DNA of 64,000 nt, from the NCBI GenBank assembly GCA_019096155.1, contig JAHCVI010000006.1:2046001-2110000 (forward strand). Reading direction: 5' to 3'. Of the stretch, positions 22,179 through 34,105 are shown one piece after another. Both the position numbers and the translations under genes were made by a program. Each line of letters opens with the position of its first letter. Within the stretch, counting starts at the first letter, position 1. This DNA is from Staphylotrichum longicolle. Taxonomy: Eukaryota; Ascomycota; Sordariomycetes; Sordariales; Chaetomiaceae. The notes below the pieces were generated by a model. It was not told the origin of the DNA. It made no database searches and was given only the letters and a program-made list of their open reading frames with translations.

Positions 22179-24464
22179 ATTTTCTCTGTGGTAAACTAAG
22201 GCCCAAAATTGACTTATATACCACCGCACAAACTCTACTCACCCTCGGTCTCGCCTGCCACCCTGCTGCCGCCGATCCTCAAAGCGCAGTTTCGGCACTC
22301 AGGTCCAATGTCACATTTCTCAGTCACACCTATGCCCAAAACCACCATCATATTAGGAGCAAAGCTGGCAGATAAAGCGTAACACTCGAAAAATCAACGT
22401 CCTGAGCCCAAAACAACACACTTGTCTGTCTGTTGAAGTCTTGCTCAACCATCACCTCAGGCCTTCTGCGACAAGTCAAAGATGGGGTTGGGGCCCAATG
22501 TCTCGCAACCCAAGAGCCCAGCAAACTAACTTGCCGTTCCCTTCTTGCAAAAGAACACTCAGGTAAGTCAGTCAATCAGCCTATCTCATCTGCCTCAGCT
22601 GGTCTTCAGGCTCCTAGAAGGAGCATGCCTTGCATTGAGGTCCAATTTACCTCGTGTGGGGCCTAAACACCCGGCTTGGCGATCAAGAGCCAACAAGAAG
22701 TTAAGAACCGACGAGGCAGCCCAGCAAGGCACTCTGACCGGATCTAACCTCGGTAACCTCACCCGATCATCACAAGCCACAGACACGGCGGGTAAACCAG
22801 ACGGAGTCAGCCACGGCCGCCCGGGATTTGTGTGTTGCCGCCTGGCAATGCCCTCCGGCTGTGGAATTTCCGGTCATCTCACAAAGGCATCGGCCGCATC
22901 GCCCTAAGCAACCGACCAGGACCTCCCAGCAGGCCGGGTCCAATCGCGTCGTCACCTGTGCGACCTGCCACTTGCCGCGCGTCACCCGTCGCCATCCAAG
23001 CGCTGAAGCCCACATTTCAGTCGCAAATTGTTTGCGCAACGGCGGGCGCAGCGCTTGTGTTGCCAGAGATCCGGAATGAAGATAGAGTACGCAGTGGTGG
23101 GTTGGTTGGAAATGGTACCAACACGGCGGAGATGCTTTGTCCATGTGGAATCGTGCAGCCACACGTCGATCCAACTCGGCGGCTGCCGATGGCAGATCAC
23201 TCGCCGCGTTGTGGTTGCGAGCAATGCGCTGATTGGCCAAAGCTCGCCAGGAACAATCGGGGGCCACGCTGGGGCACCCCTGCCCCACGCAGGCCTCCAA
23301 CTTTGTCCCCTTTGATCTAAGATTGTTTCTCCCAAACACTTCCCCTGGGCGTTGTTTCAATGCGCCTGTTGGCCGCCGGATCGGGTCATGCAGGGCGCAT
23401 CGGGGCATCCTCGATGCAGTGCCTTTCTTGTCAGGCGTGTTGGTTTCCTTTGTTTTAAGCAATAGCCGCGCCCGAGGCGCACACAGGCGGCTCAGACACG
23501 GGGGACGGAATACCTTACCACTGTGTGCTGTGTGATGCTCACCGCCGCTCTTGGGATCTCGTTTCGCGCTGCTGTGCCTTTCTCAACCCGCCTTTCCATT
23601 CCAGGGGTCAAAAATCGAACGTCAGACAGAAGCCGGCGTTGGGCGCCAATGGTTAGGTTCTTTGAGGTGTTGCGCGCCAGAGCAGTTGCGAGGACAGCTA
23701 AATATAAGCACATGAGGTTTGCGGTGAGGCATGTCGCACAGCGCAGCGCGCAAGTCTGACCGCCTCTTCCTGTTTCTTTGATGCTCCGATGACCTGCTCC
23801 GTTCTGGGCACGCGCCGAGTGGTGGACTTTCAAGGACAGCGCAACGCCAAGCTGTTGCGCTGGCCCAGACTCGCCGAGAAAATGCTTGAGATGCTTGAAC
23901 GTTGCTTGGTCGCGGGACAAGCGGGTACTTGGTACCTGGCAGCACAGTGCTGCAGAGGTGCGGGATTGGGCTTTGTGGGGATGAGGTGAGCCTGCGCATG
24001 CCTGTGGCTCAGGTGTCGGATTGGCGGTCCATGTGACATCGGCACTGTGCAAAGGCACAATGAAAGTACCGCCAAGAGCGATGGGCGTTCTGAGAGCTTG
24101 GCTCGTCCAATGCCCAGATCGTCATTTCGCTGTCGGGTCAAGGAGGGCGTTTTTTGCTCTGGCCTTGTTTTGGAAATGCGCACTTGCACTCTCGACGACG
24201 TGTGCCGAGCCTGCCTGACGCGAATCCCCATTATCCCAGCGTCTCGCCGCAGCAAGAGGAAGCCTCGTTCGAGGCCTCTTTCTTCCCCTTTTCCACTCCG
24301 CCACACCTTGTTACCACCGCTTGCATCATCGAATGCCACGCGCGTCCTGAACTGGTCGCTCTTATTTGCCTGCTTCCCCGCGGTCCAGAGCGCGGTGTAG
24401 TTCGCGCACTCCCATACCCTTTTGGTACATTGATCAATTGGGCGATATTCCCACCACCGAATCC

Positions 24465-27400
24465 ATGGCGGATGCAGATCCCCGCAAAAACGAGGTGCGT
24501 TCCTGGATGCAGTTGACATTCGGGAGTCGTTTTGGGAGCCTTATTCCCGACTCCCGCGTCTCCACACCGCGACCACAACCCGCGCATTTGCCGGAGCCTT
24601 CCATGTCTAACGGTTAACCTGACCTTTCGCAGCCTGAGAGCTCCACCATTTCAGCGACACCCGGACCCGACACCGCGCGCCCAGATGATGTGCCCGCGAC
24701 AACAAGAACTACAACAACAAGTCCCGAGGATGCCACCGCAACCACAAGCAAAACAGACGATGCGCCCGCCGCAACAACACCTCCTGCGGGCGGCAGCGTG
24801 CAGAAAGCCAGGGGCTTCCAGCTCAACGTCCATGACGCCCTGAGCCCCGACCCGACCAACGAGGACATGTACGATGTCCAGGACAACAAGTTCGCTTTCT
24901 CCCCCGGCCAGCTGTCCAAGCTCCTCAACCCCAAGAGCCTCGACGCTTTCTACGCCCTCGGCGGCCTGGTAGGCCTCGAGAAGGGCCTGCGCACAGATCG
25001 CAATGCCGGCCTCAGTACCGATGAAGCCACGCTCGACGGGACCGTAAACTTTGAAGACGTGGCGCCCAAGGGTACTCCCAAGTATGGCTCCAATGGAGAC
25101 AAAGTCCCCATTGCCAATAGCGAGACCCCCGCGACCACCCCGCCCGCCCACCACGGCACCGGCCAGTTCGCCGACCGCCAGCGCATCTTCAAGGACAACA
25201 GACTGCCAGAGAAGAAGGCCAAGTCGCTGCTGGAGCTGGCCTGGATCACCTACAACGACAAGGTTTTGATCCTGCTGACCATCGCCGCTGTCGTGTCGCT
25301 TGCCCTCGGTCTGTACCAGACGTTTGGCGTATCGCATGAGGATGGCGGCGCCAAGGTCGAGTGGGTGGAGGGCGTTGCCATCATGGTGGCCATCATCATT
25401 GTGGTTGCCGTGGGCACGCTCAACGACTGGCAGATGCAGAGACAGTTCAACACGCTCAACAAGAAGGCTGGCGACCGCACAGTCAAGGTCATCCGTTCTG
25501 GCAAGTCCGCTGAAATCTCGGTTTTTGATCTCATGGTCGGCGACGTCATGCACCTGTTTGCTGGCGACGTCGTTCCGGTCGACGGCGTCTTCATTACGGG
25601 CCACGGTGTCAAGTGCGACGAGTCTTCGGCGACAGGCGAGTCGGACCTCCTCAAGAAGGCTCCGGCCGACGAGGTGTTTGCGATTCTTGACGAGGTGGCC
25701 AAGGGAGGCAAGCCGCCCGCCGACATTGAGAAGCTTGACCCCTTCATTATCTCGGGCAGCAAGGTGAACGAGGGCACCGGTACGTTTTTGGTTACTGCCG
25801 TTGGCGTCAACTCCAGCTATGGCCGCATCATGATGTCGATGCACACGGACCAGGAGGACACGCCCCTGCAGAAGAAGCTCAACGTCTTGGCCGACTACAT
25901 CGCCAAGTTTGGCGGTGGTGCCGCACTCCTGCTGTTCGTCGTGCTCTTCATCAAGTTCCTGGCTCAGCTGCCCAACAACCACGACACCCCCGACCAGAAG
26001 GGCCAGACCTTCCTGCGGCTGTTTATCACCTCGGTCACGGTGGTTGTGGTTGCCGTTCCAGAAGGTCTGCCGCTGGCCGTTACCCTGGCTCTTGCCTTTG
26101 CGACCACCCGCATGATGAAGGACAACAACTTGGTGCGCGTTCTCAAGGCGTGCGAGACGATGGGCAATGCGAATACCGTGTGCTCAGACAAGACAGGGAC
26201 TTTGACACAGAACAAGATGACCGTGGTGGCTACCACACTCGGCAAGAGCCTCAGCTTTGGTGGCACGGATGCGCCGTTGGATGACGACGATGGCAAGGCC
26301 GAGAAGATCGAGATCAACATCCCCAATGTGTCCATTGGCGAATTCGTCAAGAGCCTTTCCACCACGATCAAGCAGCTCCTCGTCCAGGCCAACGCCGTCA
26401 ACTCGACAGCTTTTGAGGGTGATGTCGAGGGCGAAAAGACTTTCATCGGTTCCAAGACGGAGGTCGCCCTGCTCACACTCTGCCGCGACCATCTCGGCGC
26501 CGGGCCCATCCAAGAGGAACGCGCCAACGCGAACATCGTCCAGGTCGTTCCCTTCGACTCGGCCGTCAAGTACATGGCCACAGTTGTCAAGCTTCCCGAC
26601 GGCAAGTTCCGCGCCTACGTCAAGGGTGCCTCCGAAATTTTGCTGTCCAAGTGCACCACCATCATCGGCGACCCCGCCAGCGAGGAGTTGACGACGACTC
26701 CTATGACCGAGGAGGACCGTGCCGTCTTCTCGCAGACCATTACATCGTACGCCGGTCAGACCCTCCGCACCATCGGTTCCTCGTACCGCGACTTTGAGTC
26801 GTGGCCGCCTCCGGAGCTCGCCGGGCAGTCGGAGCTCACAGCCGCCGAATTCGACAAGGTGCACAAGGACATGACGCTCGTCGCCATCTTTGGTATCAAG
26901 GACCCGCTCCGCCCGACTGTCATTGACGCCATCAAGGACTGCAAGCGCGCTGGCGTGACCGTGCGCATGGTTACCGGCGACAACATCCTGACCGGCCGTG
27001 CGATTGCCAAGGAGTGCGGTATCTATACACCCGAGACCGGCGGAATCGCCATGGAAGGTCCCGTGTTCCGGCGCAAGAGCGAAGAGGAGCTTAAGGAACT
27101 GGTACCCAAGTTGCAGGTGCTTGCGCGGTCGAGCCCCGAGGATAAGCGCATCCTGGTGCGCACGCTCAAGGAGACCGGTTCGACTGTTGCTGTGACAGGT
27201 GATGGCACCAACGACGCGCCGGCGCTCAAGATGGCTGATATCGGGTTCGCGATGGGTATTGCCGGTACAGAGGTGGCCAAGGAGGCTGCTGCGATCATTC
27301 TCATGGATGACAACTTTGCGTCTATTGTCAAGGGTATCAGCTGGGGCCGAGCGGTCAACGATGCCGTCAAGAAGTTCCTGCAGGTATGTATTTGAGCATT

Positions 27401-28540
27401 GTCGATTGAGGGACTGCATGCTGACACCCACAGTTCCAACTCACCGTCAATGTCACCGCCGTCGTTCTTACCTTTGTGTCCGCCGTGGCCAGCGACGAAG
27501 AGGAGTCAGTGCTCAACGCCGTCCAGTTGCTCTGGGTGAACTTGATCATGGACACTTTCGCCGCGCTGGCCCTGGCCACCGACCCGCCCACTCCATCCAT
27601 TCTGGACCGCCAGCCTGACAAGAAGACGGCCTCCCTCATCAGCACCCGCATGGGCAAGATGATCATTGGCCAGGCAATCTGCCAGCTTGGCATCACCCTG
27701 GTCCTGAACTTCGCCGGTGCCTCCCTGCTCGGCTATGACGTGCACAACGCAAACGCCGACATCGCTGGCGACGAGGAGACCCGCCTCCGCACTCTCATCT
27801 TCAACACCTTTGTCTGGCTGCAAATCTTTAACGAGCTCAAGTAAGCCCCTCCCTCCTCCCCTTTTCCTCTTCTACCCCACTAACACAAATTTCCCTTCCG
27901 CAGCAACCGCCGCCTCGATAACCGCCTCAACATTTTCGAGGGCATCACCAAGAACTACTTCTTCATCATCATCAACCTGATCATGATCGGCGGCCAGATC
28001 CTCATCATCTTCGTCGGCGGCGAGGCCTTCAAGATCACGCCCCTCAACGGCAAAGAGTGGGGCCTCTCCATCGGCCTCGGCGCCATCTCCCTCCCCTGGG
28101 GCGCGCTGATCCGCAAGTTTCCCGACGAGTGGGCGCACGCCATGGTGCCGCGCGTCCACATCCCGATGCCCAACGTCTGGCCGTTCAACCGCAAGAAGAA
28201 GCGCGCGGCCGCGGAGGAAGGCGCGGACATGGAGAAGGGCGCGTCGTCGCAGAGCGAGGAGGAGAGGCTGCGGGCCAAGAAGAAGGCTGCTGCGCTGGGC
28301 GGCGCCGAGAGCGATAGCGAGTTTGAGCCGGCCCTGCCGCTGCGCACGCTGACGAGTATCAGAGGCAAGAGGGCCACGATGCATATCCGCAGGGGGTTCA
28401 GGGAGTATATGCACGATCAGAAGGTCAAGGTCAAGGTCAAGGCCAAGGAACATGTGCATGTCGGGAGTGGAGGGAGCAAGGTGGATGTGGCGGGGCGTGG
28501 GGTGGGAGGCAGTCAAGAGGCTGGGGCGGAGAGGGCTTGA
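24465..28540 (+). CDS. PMC1: Vacuolar-type P-type Ca2+-ATPase (PMC1/NCA-2 family)
   Basis: Four exons (24465-24494, 24633-27383, 27434-27840, 27904-28540) give 1274 aa. Exon 1 encodes only MADADPRKNE; the introns are 138, 50 and 63 nt. P-type motifs are complete: CDESSATGESD (actuator TGES), CSDKTGTLTQNK (phosphorylated Asp), VKGASEILL, KDPLRP, MVTGDN and TGDGTNDAPALK. The helix-4 motif VPEGLPLAVTLALAF and the helix-6 NLIMDTFAALALATD site are those of type IIB calcium pumps. The long Thr/Pro-rich N-terminus and the basic, Glu-rich C-tail fit fungal PMC1/NCA-2. Function: ATP-driven export of cytosolic Ca2+ into the vacuole or out of the cell, normally under calcineurin-Crz1 control, though I did not identify a Crz1 site. 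Confidence 0.97.
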
Positions 28541-29261
28541 GTTAATGAGGGAAGAGATCGAGGGATTTATTTCGGAGAGGCGGTGTGTTTTACTTGGCTG
28601 ATTTGTTTCCTCTGTTTTGTTGTCTCGTCGGATCTGAAAGAGGGTGGCGGTCTTGTGTCTTGTACTATTGTCGATCGGATCAGGGTTGGAGGCGCTGGAA
28701 TACCCGGGATAGACACGCTGCGCTTGCTGACTCGAGAGTTGCTTCTCTTGTGTCTTACGTTTGGGGCAACTGGGTGTTTTGGGGCAGCTTGACGTTTGGG
28801 GAAGCTTCTTAACGTTTGACGTGGGGGGAACCGTGAACGTAGATGACTCTTTAATGACTGTCTTGAGTTTGCAATCGTCCACCAAACAAGTCTTCTAGTT
28901 CACCGTGACCATTCGCACGTTGACCCATAGGTGGGAGTCAGTTGAAGAAAGTCCAGGCTGGCAACTGCGTGTTGAGGCGTCGGGTTTCCTGTTATTTAAG
29001 GCTCGGGGCTGATGCAACCATGATGACCCCACACTTTGCCGCGGTGTCCGACGTCTGCCGTTGTCTCCACCTCGGCGCATTCCCGGAAATGTCCTGAAAG
29101 GGCAACACGCGGTGGAGACTAACGCGCGCAGAGATAATGTCCCAGGCGCCGTGTCAACACACGATGCGCTGCTCGACGTGTCGAGATTGGTCTTTTTTGT
29201 GTGTATGATTTCTCGTTGGTAACCGGGAAAGCGAGGCGGCAGCGAGGATCAAGGTTTTGCG

Positions 29262-29318
29262 CGGGTTTTGGGCTTTGGGTTCTGGGTTTTAGGTTCTGGG
29301 TTTTGGGTTTTGGGTTTA
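29262..29318 (+). repeat. GGGTTTT-type G-run array, telomere-like
   Basis: At least seven GGG runs are spaced by 4-5 pyrimidine-rich bases, with units such as gggtttt, gggcttt and gggttc, and one ttttagg. The motif recalls the TTAGGG telomere repeat but is degenerate and T-rich. It has strong G-quadruplex potential on the + strand. Confidence 0.7.
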
Positions 29319-29509
29319 AGAAAGAATATATTTAACATCTTGTGGCAGCGGTTTTGGAAGTGGTCCGAGCTGGAGGGTTTGGAAGCAATTTGCGGGGGAA
29401 GTGGAAGTTGCACATTGTGTGTTCACTCTGTTTTTTTTTGGAGTGGCAGGAACGGGGACCAGGGAGGGCGTGGGCAGGTTTATAAGTTTGGTGAGGTGTG
29501 CGTACTTTC

Positions 29510-29653
29510 GGCGCCGTGGTGTAATTGCCTTTGGCAGCACACCACCCGGAGAGGTGTGACGATTACGCTGACCAAACGCTATCAGGGGAAGGCCATTGCT
29601 CTGCTCTGGGTGGGGGTCCTAACTTCGATTCACATCTTAGTCAAGGCGACGCC
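29510..29653 (+). repeat. tRNA-derived Pol III repeat, copy B
   Basis: About 144 nt starting GGCGCCG-TGGTGTAATTGCC, which is an acceptor-like half followed by an A-box/D-arm. It ends with a degenerate B-box (aacttcgattc, about 29621) and GGCGACGCC, then T5 at 29658-29662 and another T5 by 29670. It is roughly three-quarters identical to copy C 1 kb downstream, and the match extends about 30 bases upstream of the unit (tactttcggcgcc). The internal block tgaccaaacgctat is shared with copies C and D. It reads as a SINE-like or tRNA-related ncRNA. Confidence 0.65.
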
Positions 29654-30504
29654 AAACTTTTTGTATTTTTCTTTTCTTTTTCGGCAGAAGTTCTTGTTCA
29701 GCAACGAAGGCTCAAACTCTCATGAAGAACAGATGGCGAGGCCCCTTCTTCTTCCGCGTCTACATGACCGCCTTGCCTCTCTTCCCCTGTGCCGCTCTCC
29801 CCACCCCCCGCACCACAGGCACCTTATGTTCTCTGTCCTTCTTCAAAGCAGGGGGCCACTCAGCTTAAGCTCCAATGATTCGCCTATTGGAAGTCCGTTG
29901 ACCATTTAGAGGAGAGATGGATGTCCAAGCCCTCGCTACATTGCAAATACTGAACCCTTTTTTATACCACAACAGGCGCCACACCCACAACACGCTACAT
30001 GTACGAGGTTCTCAGTGCCCGGGCGTGCCACATCCTCAATCCGCCGAGCCACCAACGATCTGTGGCTCTGGCCAAACCCCAACTTTCACGCATTTCCTCA
30101 TGGTCTCGAACCCTCAACGCTAAACTCAGAGCAATTTGTCATTTTTCTCCGACCAGCATCTCGTCTCACATCCTGATTAACCCCGAGAAACCATTCAACG
30201 CCGTGGATCGTCTCTCCAAATCACAGCAGGCCCACATCAGACGCATTTTATCACTATCCGAACGTGGGGTGTGCTGTTGAAGCTGTGGGAATGATGTGTG
30301 CGAAGATCTATTACTTTTGGAAATCACCGGCAATCCGTTTGGGTAGCGGTGAATGCGAACATGAGTGGCCCTCAGCGAGGGTGGTGCTGCTGGCTGCTGT
30401 CTAGGCACAATTCGGCCAGTCCAGGGTTCGGGTTCTGGGAAGTAGTGGGACAGTGCTGAGTGGTCGGGGAGGGTCGATAACTTTGGATTGTTGCGCATAC
30501 TTTC

Positions 30505-30649
30505 GGCGCCGTGGTGTAATTGCCATTGGCAGCACGCCAATTCAGAGAGCGTGGCGATTTACGCTGACCAAACGCTGTGGTAGGGAGGCCATCGTTCTGC
30601 TCTGAAGCGGAGGTCCTGTCTTCGAGTCATCGGTGTTAAGGGGGCGCCA
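30505..30649 (+). repeat. tRNA-derived Pol III repeat, copy C
   Basis: 145 nt, bounded by GGCGCC at both ends (30505-30510 and 30643-30648), which can pair as a terminal stem. A-box TGGTGTAATTGCC, internal block ctgaccaaacgctgtggt, B-box gtcttcgagtc, then CA and a T7 terminator at 30652-30658. It lies 394 bases upstream of RNase H-like gene 2 on the same strand. The terminal pairing and T-run make it the most intact copy of the B/C subtype. Confidence 0.7.
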
Positions 30650-31043
30650 CATTTTTTTGCCTTTTTATTTTTTATCCTCTTCACTTTCTCATTTTATTTA
30701 TTTTTTCCGCCTCTCATTCTTGTTATTTTTGTTGGTCCCAATTAGGTTGTGGTCCCATGCCCGTTTCCCTCCCCTTTGAACCGTCATTGTACAAGACCCG
30801 TTCGTCTGGAATCACCATGAGGCTTGAACCCAATGCCGCCCACAAGATGCAAGTCTGGTTTCCCAGGAAACGTCGGCACCTTGGTTGGGTGTGTTGCTCT
30901 TCCCAAGTCCGACCCACGCAAAAGTCCAGGCAAGTTTCTCGCCCCACTTTTCCTTCCATGAAGGAGCATGGGCGCCGTTTCCATTTCGTTCAACAAGAGC
31001 TACCCAAACCACTTCCATCAACGAGTGGAAAATCGATACCACA

Positions 31044-31676
31044 ATGGCGTCGTCACAACAACTTAGATTCAACGGACGAGTGATCGTCCATGCAACGTTC
31101 AACTTCGCAGTCATGACTGCGATGGCCGCGTGTGCTCAAGTGGCGACCCTACAGCAAGCTCACTTGACGCTTTTTTGCGACGCGTCCATGTCCTGTGGCC
31201 GGGGTAGGACCTCGGTAACCTACCAGCCGCTCGCTGCACTCCCTAACGGCAGCCACACTCCCGTCGGTCTCGCCTGGCCTGTTAACCCGCTGTACGACAT
31301 CCGCCTCGGAGAACTCATCGCCCTGTCCGAAAGCCTCGCCGTCGCGACCTCTCAGATCGCCCAGTTCGACAACTCGCAGACCGGCGCGAGGCCAGCAATT
31401 GTTGTCCGCATATTCAACGACAACATGTTTAACCTGGAGTATCTGGGGGGGATGAGGTACCTTGACGACCAATTTTTGGCCGCGGCAAAGCCCGTCCTCG
31501 ACCTGATCGCGATGCAGTCTTGGGCGATTTGCCACATGCGCCCAGGAATCGAGCTTGAACTGCATTGGATTCCCGGACACGGACATCAAGTCGAGCAGCA
31601 CATTTGGGCCGACCGTCTGGCGAAGGAGGCTCGCAATTCAGGTCAACCGTTCTCCTCACTGGCAGGGCACAATTAG
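31044..31676 (+). CDS. RNase H-like protein 2 (short paralogue)
   Basis: An intronless 210-aa protein starting at ATG 31044. All four RNase H type-1 acidic positions are kept: LFCDAS, LGELIALSESLA, RIFNDN and WIPGHGHQVEQHIWADRLAKEA. It has essentially only the catalytic domain and ends at once after it, so it lacks the C-terminal extensions of paralogues 1 and 3. The PLYDIRLGELIALSESLA stretch is close to PLYDANLGELIAIAKSLA in paralogue 1. No zinc finger, reverse transcriptase or gag-like region is adjacent, so this does not look like the stub of a larger retroelement ORF. Substrate is presumably RNA in an RNA-DNA hybrid, by family knowledge. Confidence 0.82.
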   Translation: MASSQQLRFNGRVIVHATFNFAVMTAMAACAQVATLQQAHLTLFCDASMSCGRGRTSVTYQPLAALPNGSHTPVGLAWPVNPLYDIRLGELIALSESLAVATSQIAQFDNSQTGARPAIVVRIFNDNMFNLEYLGGMRYLDDQFLAAAKPVLDLIAMQSWAICHMRPGIELELHWIPGHGHQVEQHIWADRLAKEARNSGQPFSSLAGHN

Positions 31677-34105
31677 TTTGGTGATCTGTCGCCACGTGTA
31701 CCGCAACCTGTGAGGCGAGATTTGGCTGTGTCTGGTTCTAGAGCACGAGGATTTATTGCCGAGTTGCTGGGTGAGTTAATGACATTGCTTCAGTCTGATG
31801 GCTTTGCGCTGACACGGAGACAAGGAATGGGAACCGGCAAGGCAAGGCCCACCGCCACAGCGACCATGGCAAGAATCTCTGGGCACATACACAACGAAGA
31901 AGGAAGAGACGTTTGGGATTGAGAAAGAAGTCTTTCAGAGCTGCTGTGGTGGTGGACACAGCGGCGAAGAGTTGAAAAAGTTCGACAAGGCGACGGCGGC
32001 GGCCCAAGGGTCACGGCATCACTACTGCAAGCTTCAAATCCGCCCATGAGGAGAGTGACAAGCCAGAGGGGCAAGCTGTTGCTGGCCCGTAAAGTTACGT
32101 ACAAATGGTTGCAAGACTTGGGATCATTGAATCGAGGGCAGTCTGGCCTGTTGTGTTGCAACAAGGAAACACATTTTCATGTAAATCTAGAGTTTCAGGA
32201 AGGGATTTGGGATTGCAGGGCATTGATGATTGCATTTTCAATTAACATGGGGCTCCGGGTTTGTCGCTGGTGGCATCGTGAGGCAGGCCTTGGGATTTTG
32301 TCTTCGTCCCCACGCCCAACCGGCCCTGGGCAAATTTGAAACACCTAATGTCAAACAACACGGCCGAGTGCTAGCTTCCAAATGTGACACTGTGAACAAC
32401 ATGAACTTTTTAAAAGAATCAAAGGCATTCTGAAATCGTCGTAGCGGTCTTAGAGTCGCCGCGGTCGTCGTGGAGAGTGAGAGCGCAGTGATGGCGAAGG
32501 TGGAAAGTTGGAATGGAGGCGCGGGCTGGAGAGAATGCATTCTGCGCTGCAAACTCTCAAATCAGTTGGCAAAACTGGCTGGATACGAATCGGAAAGAAC
32601 TGTGGTCTGGCAAACGCGTATTTCTTTGGTTGATGAGTTATGTCCCTTCCAGATTGGCATTCAACGCTCCGAAGACCTCGACCAGATCGTTGACATGGGA
32701 TGAAACGTGCCAGAGCAGCTTGAGAAACCACCACAATTTTCCACCACAGTTTTCCACCACAGTTCTTGTGCGGTTGGCTCGCATTGTTCCCTCAAATCCT
32801 GTTTTAAAACGATAAAGGCGGCACACTTTCTTATGGCGCCATGTTGATGACCTCGAGAGCATTGAGACTGTCCAACGCAGAACGGCAGCGCCGGAGCTGG
32901 CTAGGGAGCTTTCCTTGGGTGCATTATTTTGGAGGGCATCCCAGGTTGAACCTGAAGCTCCTCCCTTTTATATACACACACCGTCGAGTCCCTTTTTCAT
33001 CTTCTTGCCTCGCTCCCATTTGCCAGAGCCAATTCACATCGACAACTGCCGGCCAAATTGGCCCCATTTTGACCGACCCTCGTTCCCTTTTGTGGCAACT
33101 AATTCAGAAAGCCTGGCAGCTTCGTTGACGTTTTTGTCGCGTCTTGCCATCTCCGTTGACGCGTTGGCGCGTCAACCGACCTTGCTGCCGGGCCTCCTTT
33201 CACTTCCACCAGTTGCCTTCGTCGCTGCAATTTCGAGCTTTTCACAAACCCACAAAGGTTGGGCATCGGTAAATCCACTTGCTTTGGTTCGTCGGCTTCA
33301 CAGGTTGAACTCCCCTCGTGCTTAATCCACTGACGCCCCTGCGATCTGCTCCCTGCTGCTAGAAGATCAAAACTCACCCGAGACGGCGTCGAGAGCACCG
33401 GAATCGACCTTTCCAACCATCGGTAAGAAATTCATCGTCTCTTTTCGTATTTCAACACAACAACCCAACCTTTTGAAGCGCCACTTCTCTCCACCTTGAG
33501 CGAGCGTCAATCCAGCAAACTAAGTGTCGTTCCTTGAGATACTGTAAGTCGAGGCCTTGCTGGGCACGGCTCGTCGACGAGCGCGGGGTTCTTGAGCGCC
33601 AGCAGTCCCGAGACGCCTCGGTTATCTCACGGCTTCCCTCTCGTGAAGAGCACGCCAAACTCAGCCAGTCAACTGCGTAAGTAAAGTCCGAACCTGCCTC
33701 GCACCATTCTGCACCAGCGACTCCAACAATCTTCAACTGGGGAATGAGTTGAGCCTGTTCTTGCGTAATGAGGAGAGACAGCGGCATTTCATCATCAGAT
33801 AACGGTGGTCTTCACTTGGAAGTCAAGAGGCGGCAGTCTGGCTGGCTGGAAAAATGGAAGGCTTGACCATTCGCATCGGATGGGCGGCATCCCGGTCATA
33901 CAGGGTTGTTGGCACAGCGACGAGTGTCTCTTCAGGGCAGCAAGTTGCTGCATTGTCCACGCTTTTACCCATGGCCAGAGCAAGACACTACCACCATTCT
34001 TTCCTTTACCAGATCTTCCACCCATTGTTTCCAACTACTCTGAGCTGACAAGATGTATTATAGAGACCAACCCACCCGTAACACCACGCTCACGACACCA
34101 TCGAC
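31677..34105. other. Gene-free spacer, 2.4 kb
   Basis: Between RNase H-like genes 2 and 3. No supported gene. It contains a perfect 9-bp palindrome (33155-33176) and GTAAG motifs near 33423 and 33680 that could mark 5'-UTR introns of gene 3. Confidence 0.5.
33155..33176. repeat. Perfect 9-bp inverted repeat with 4-base loop
   Basis: gttgacgcg at 33155-33163 and cgcgtcaac at 33168-33176 are exact reverse complements around ttgg. A related half-site, cgttgacg, lies at 33124-33131. It could be a dimeric protein-binding site or an RNA hairpin, 930 bases before RNase H-like gene 3. Confidence 0.6.

Larger units (their letters stand above)
21065..24464. other. Intergenic spacer, 3.4 kb, with one tRNA-like unit
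   Basis: The spacer separates RNase H-like gene 1 (-) from the Ca2+-ATPase gene (+). It contains a tRNA-like element (22047-22178) with a direct repeat at its 3' side (21953-22046). The rest shows no supported gene. 21160-21230 is A-rich. Confidence 0.5.
28541..31043. other. Accessory spacer, 2.5 kb, with G-run array and two tRNA-derived repeats
   Basis: Between the Ca2+-ATPase and RNase H-like gene 2. It holds a G-run array (29262-29318), tRNA-derived copies B (29510-29653) and C (30505-30649), and T-rich tracts after each. No protein-coding gene is supported. Confidence 0.55.

Noticed and set aside
22770..23462. 230-codon frame on the minus strand upstream of the ATPase gene
   Set aside because: No domain, irregular composition, overlapping frames of similar length on both strands.
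24651..25982. 443-codon open frame on the minus strand
   Set aside because: Lies wholly antisense to the Ca2+-ATPase exon 2; its composition (His/Val/Gly-rich) is the mirror of GC-rich codons, with no domain.
26184..27431. 415-codon open frame on the minus strand
   Set aside because: Antisense shadow of the same ATPase exon.
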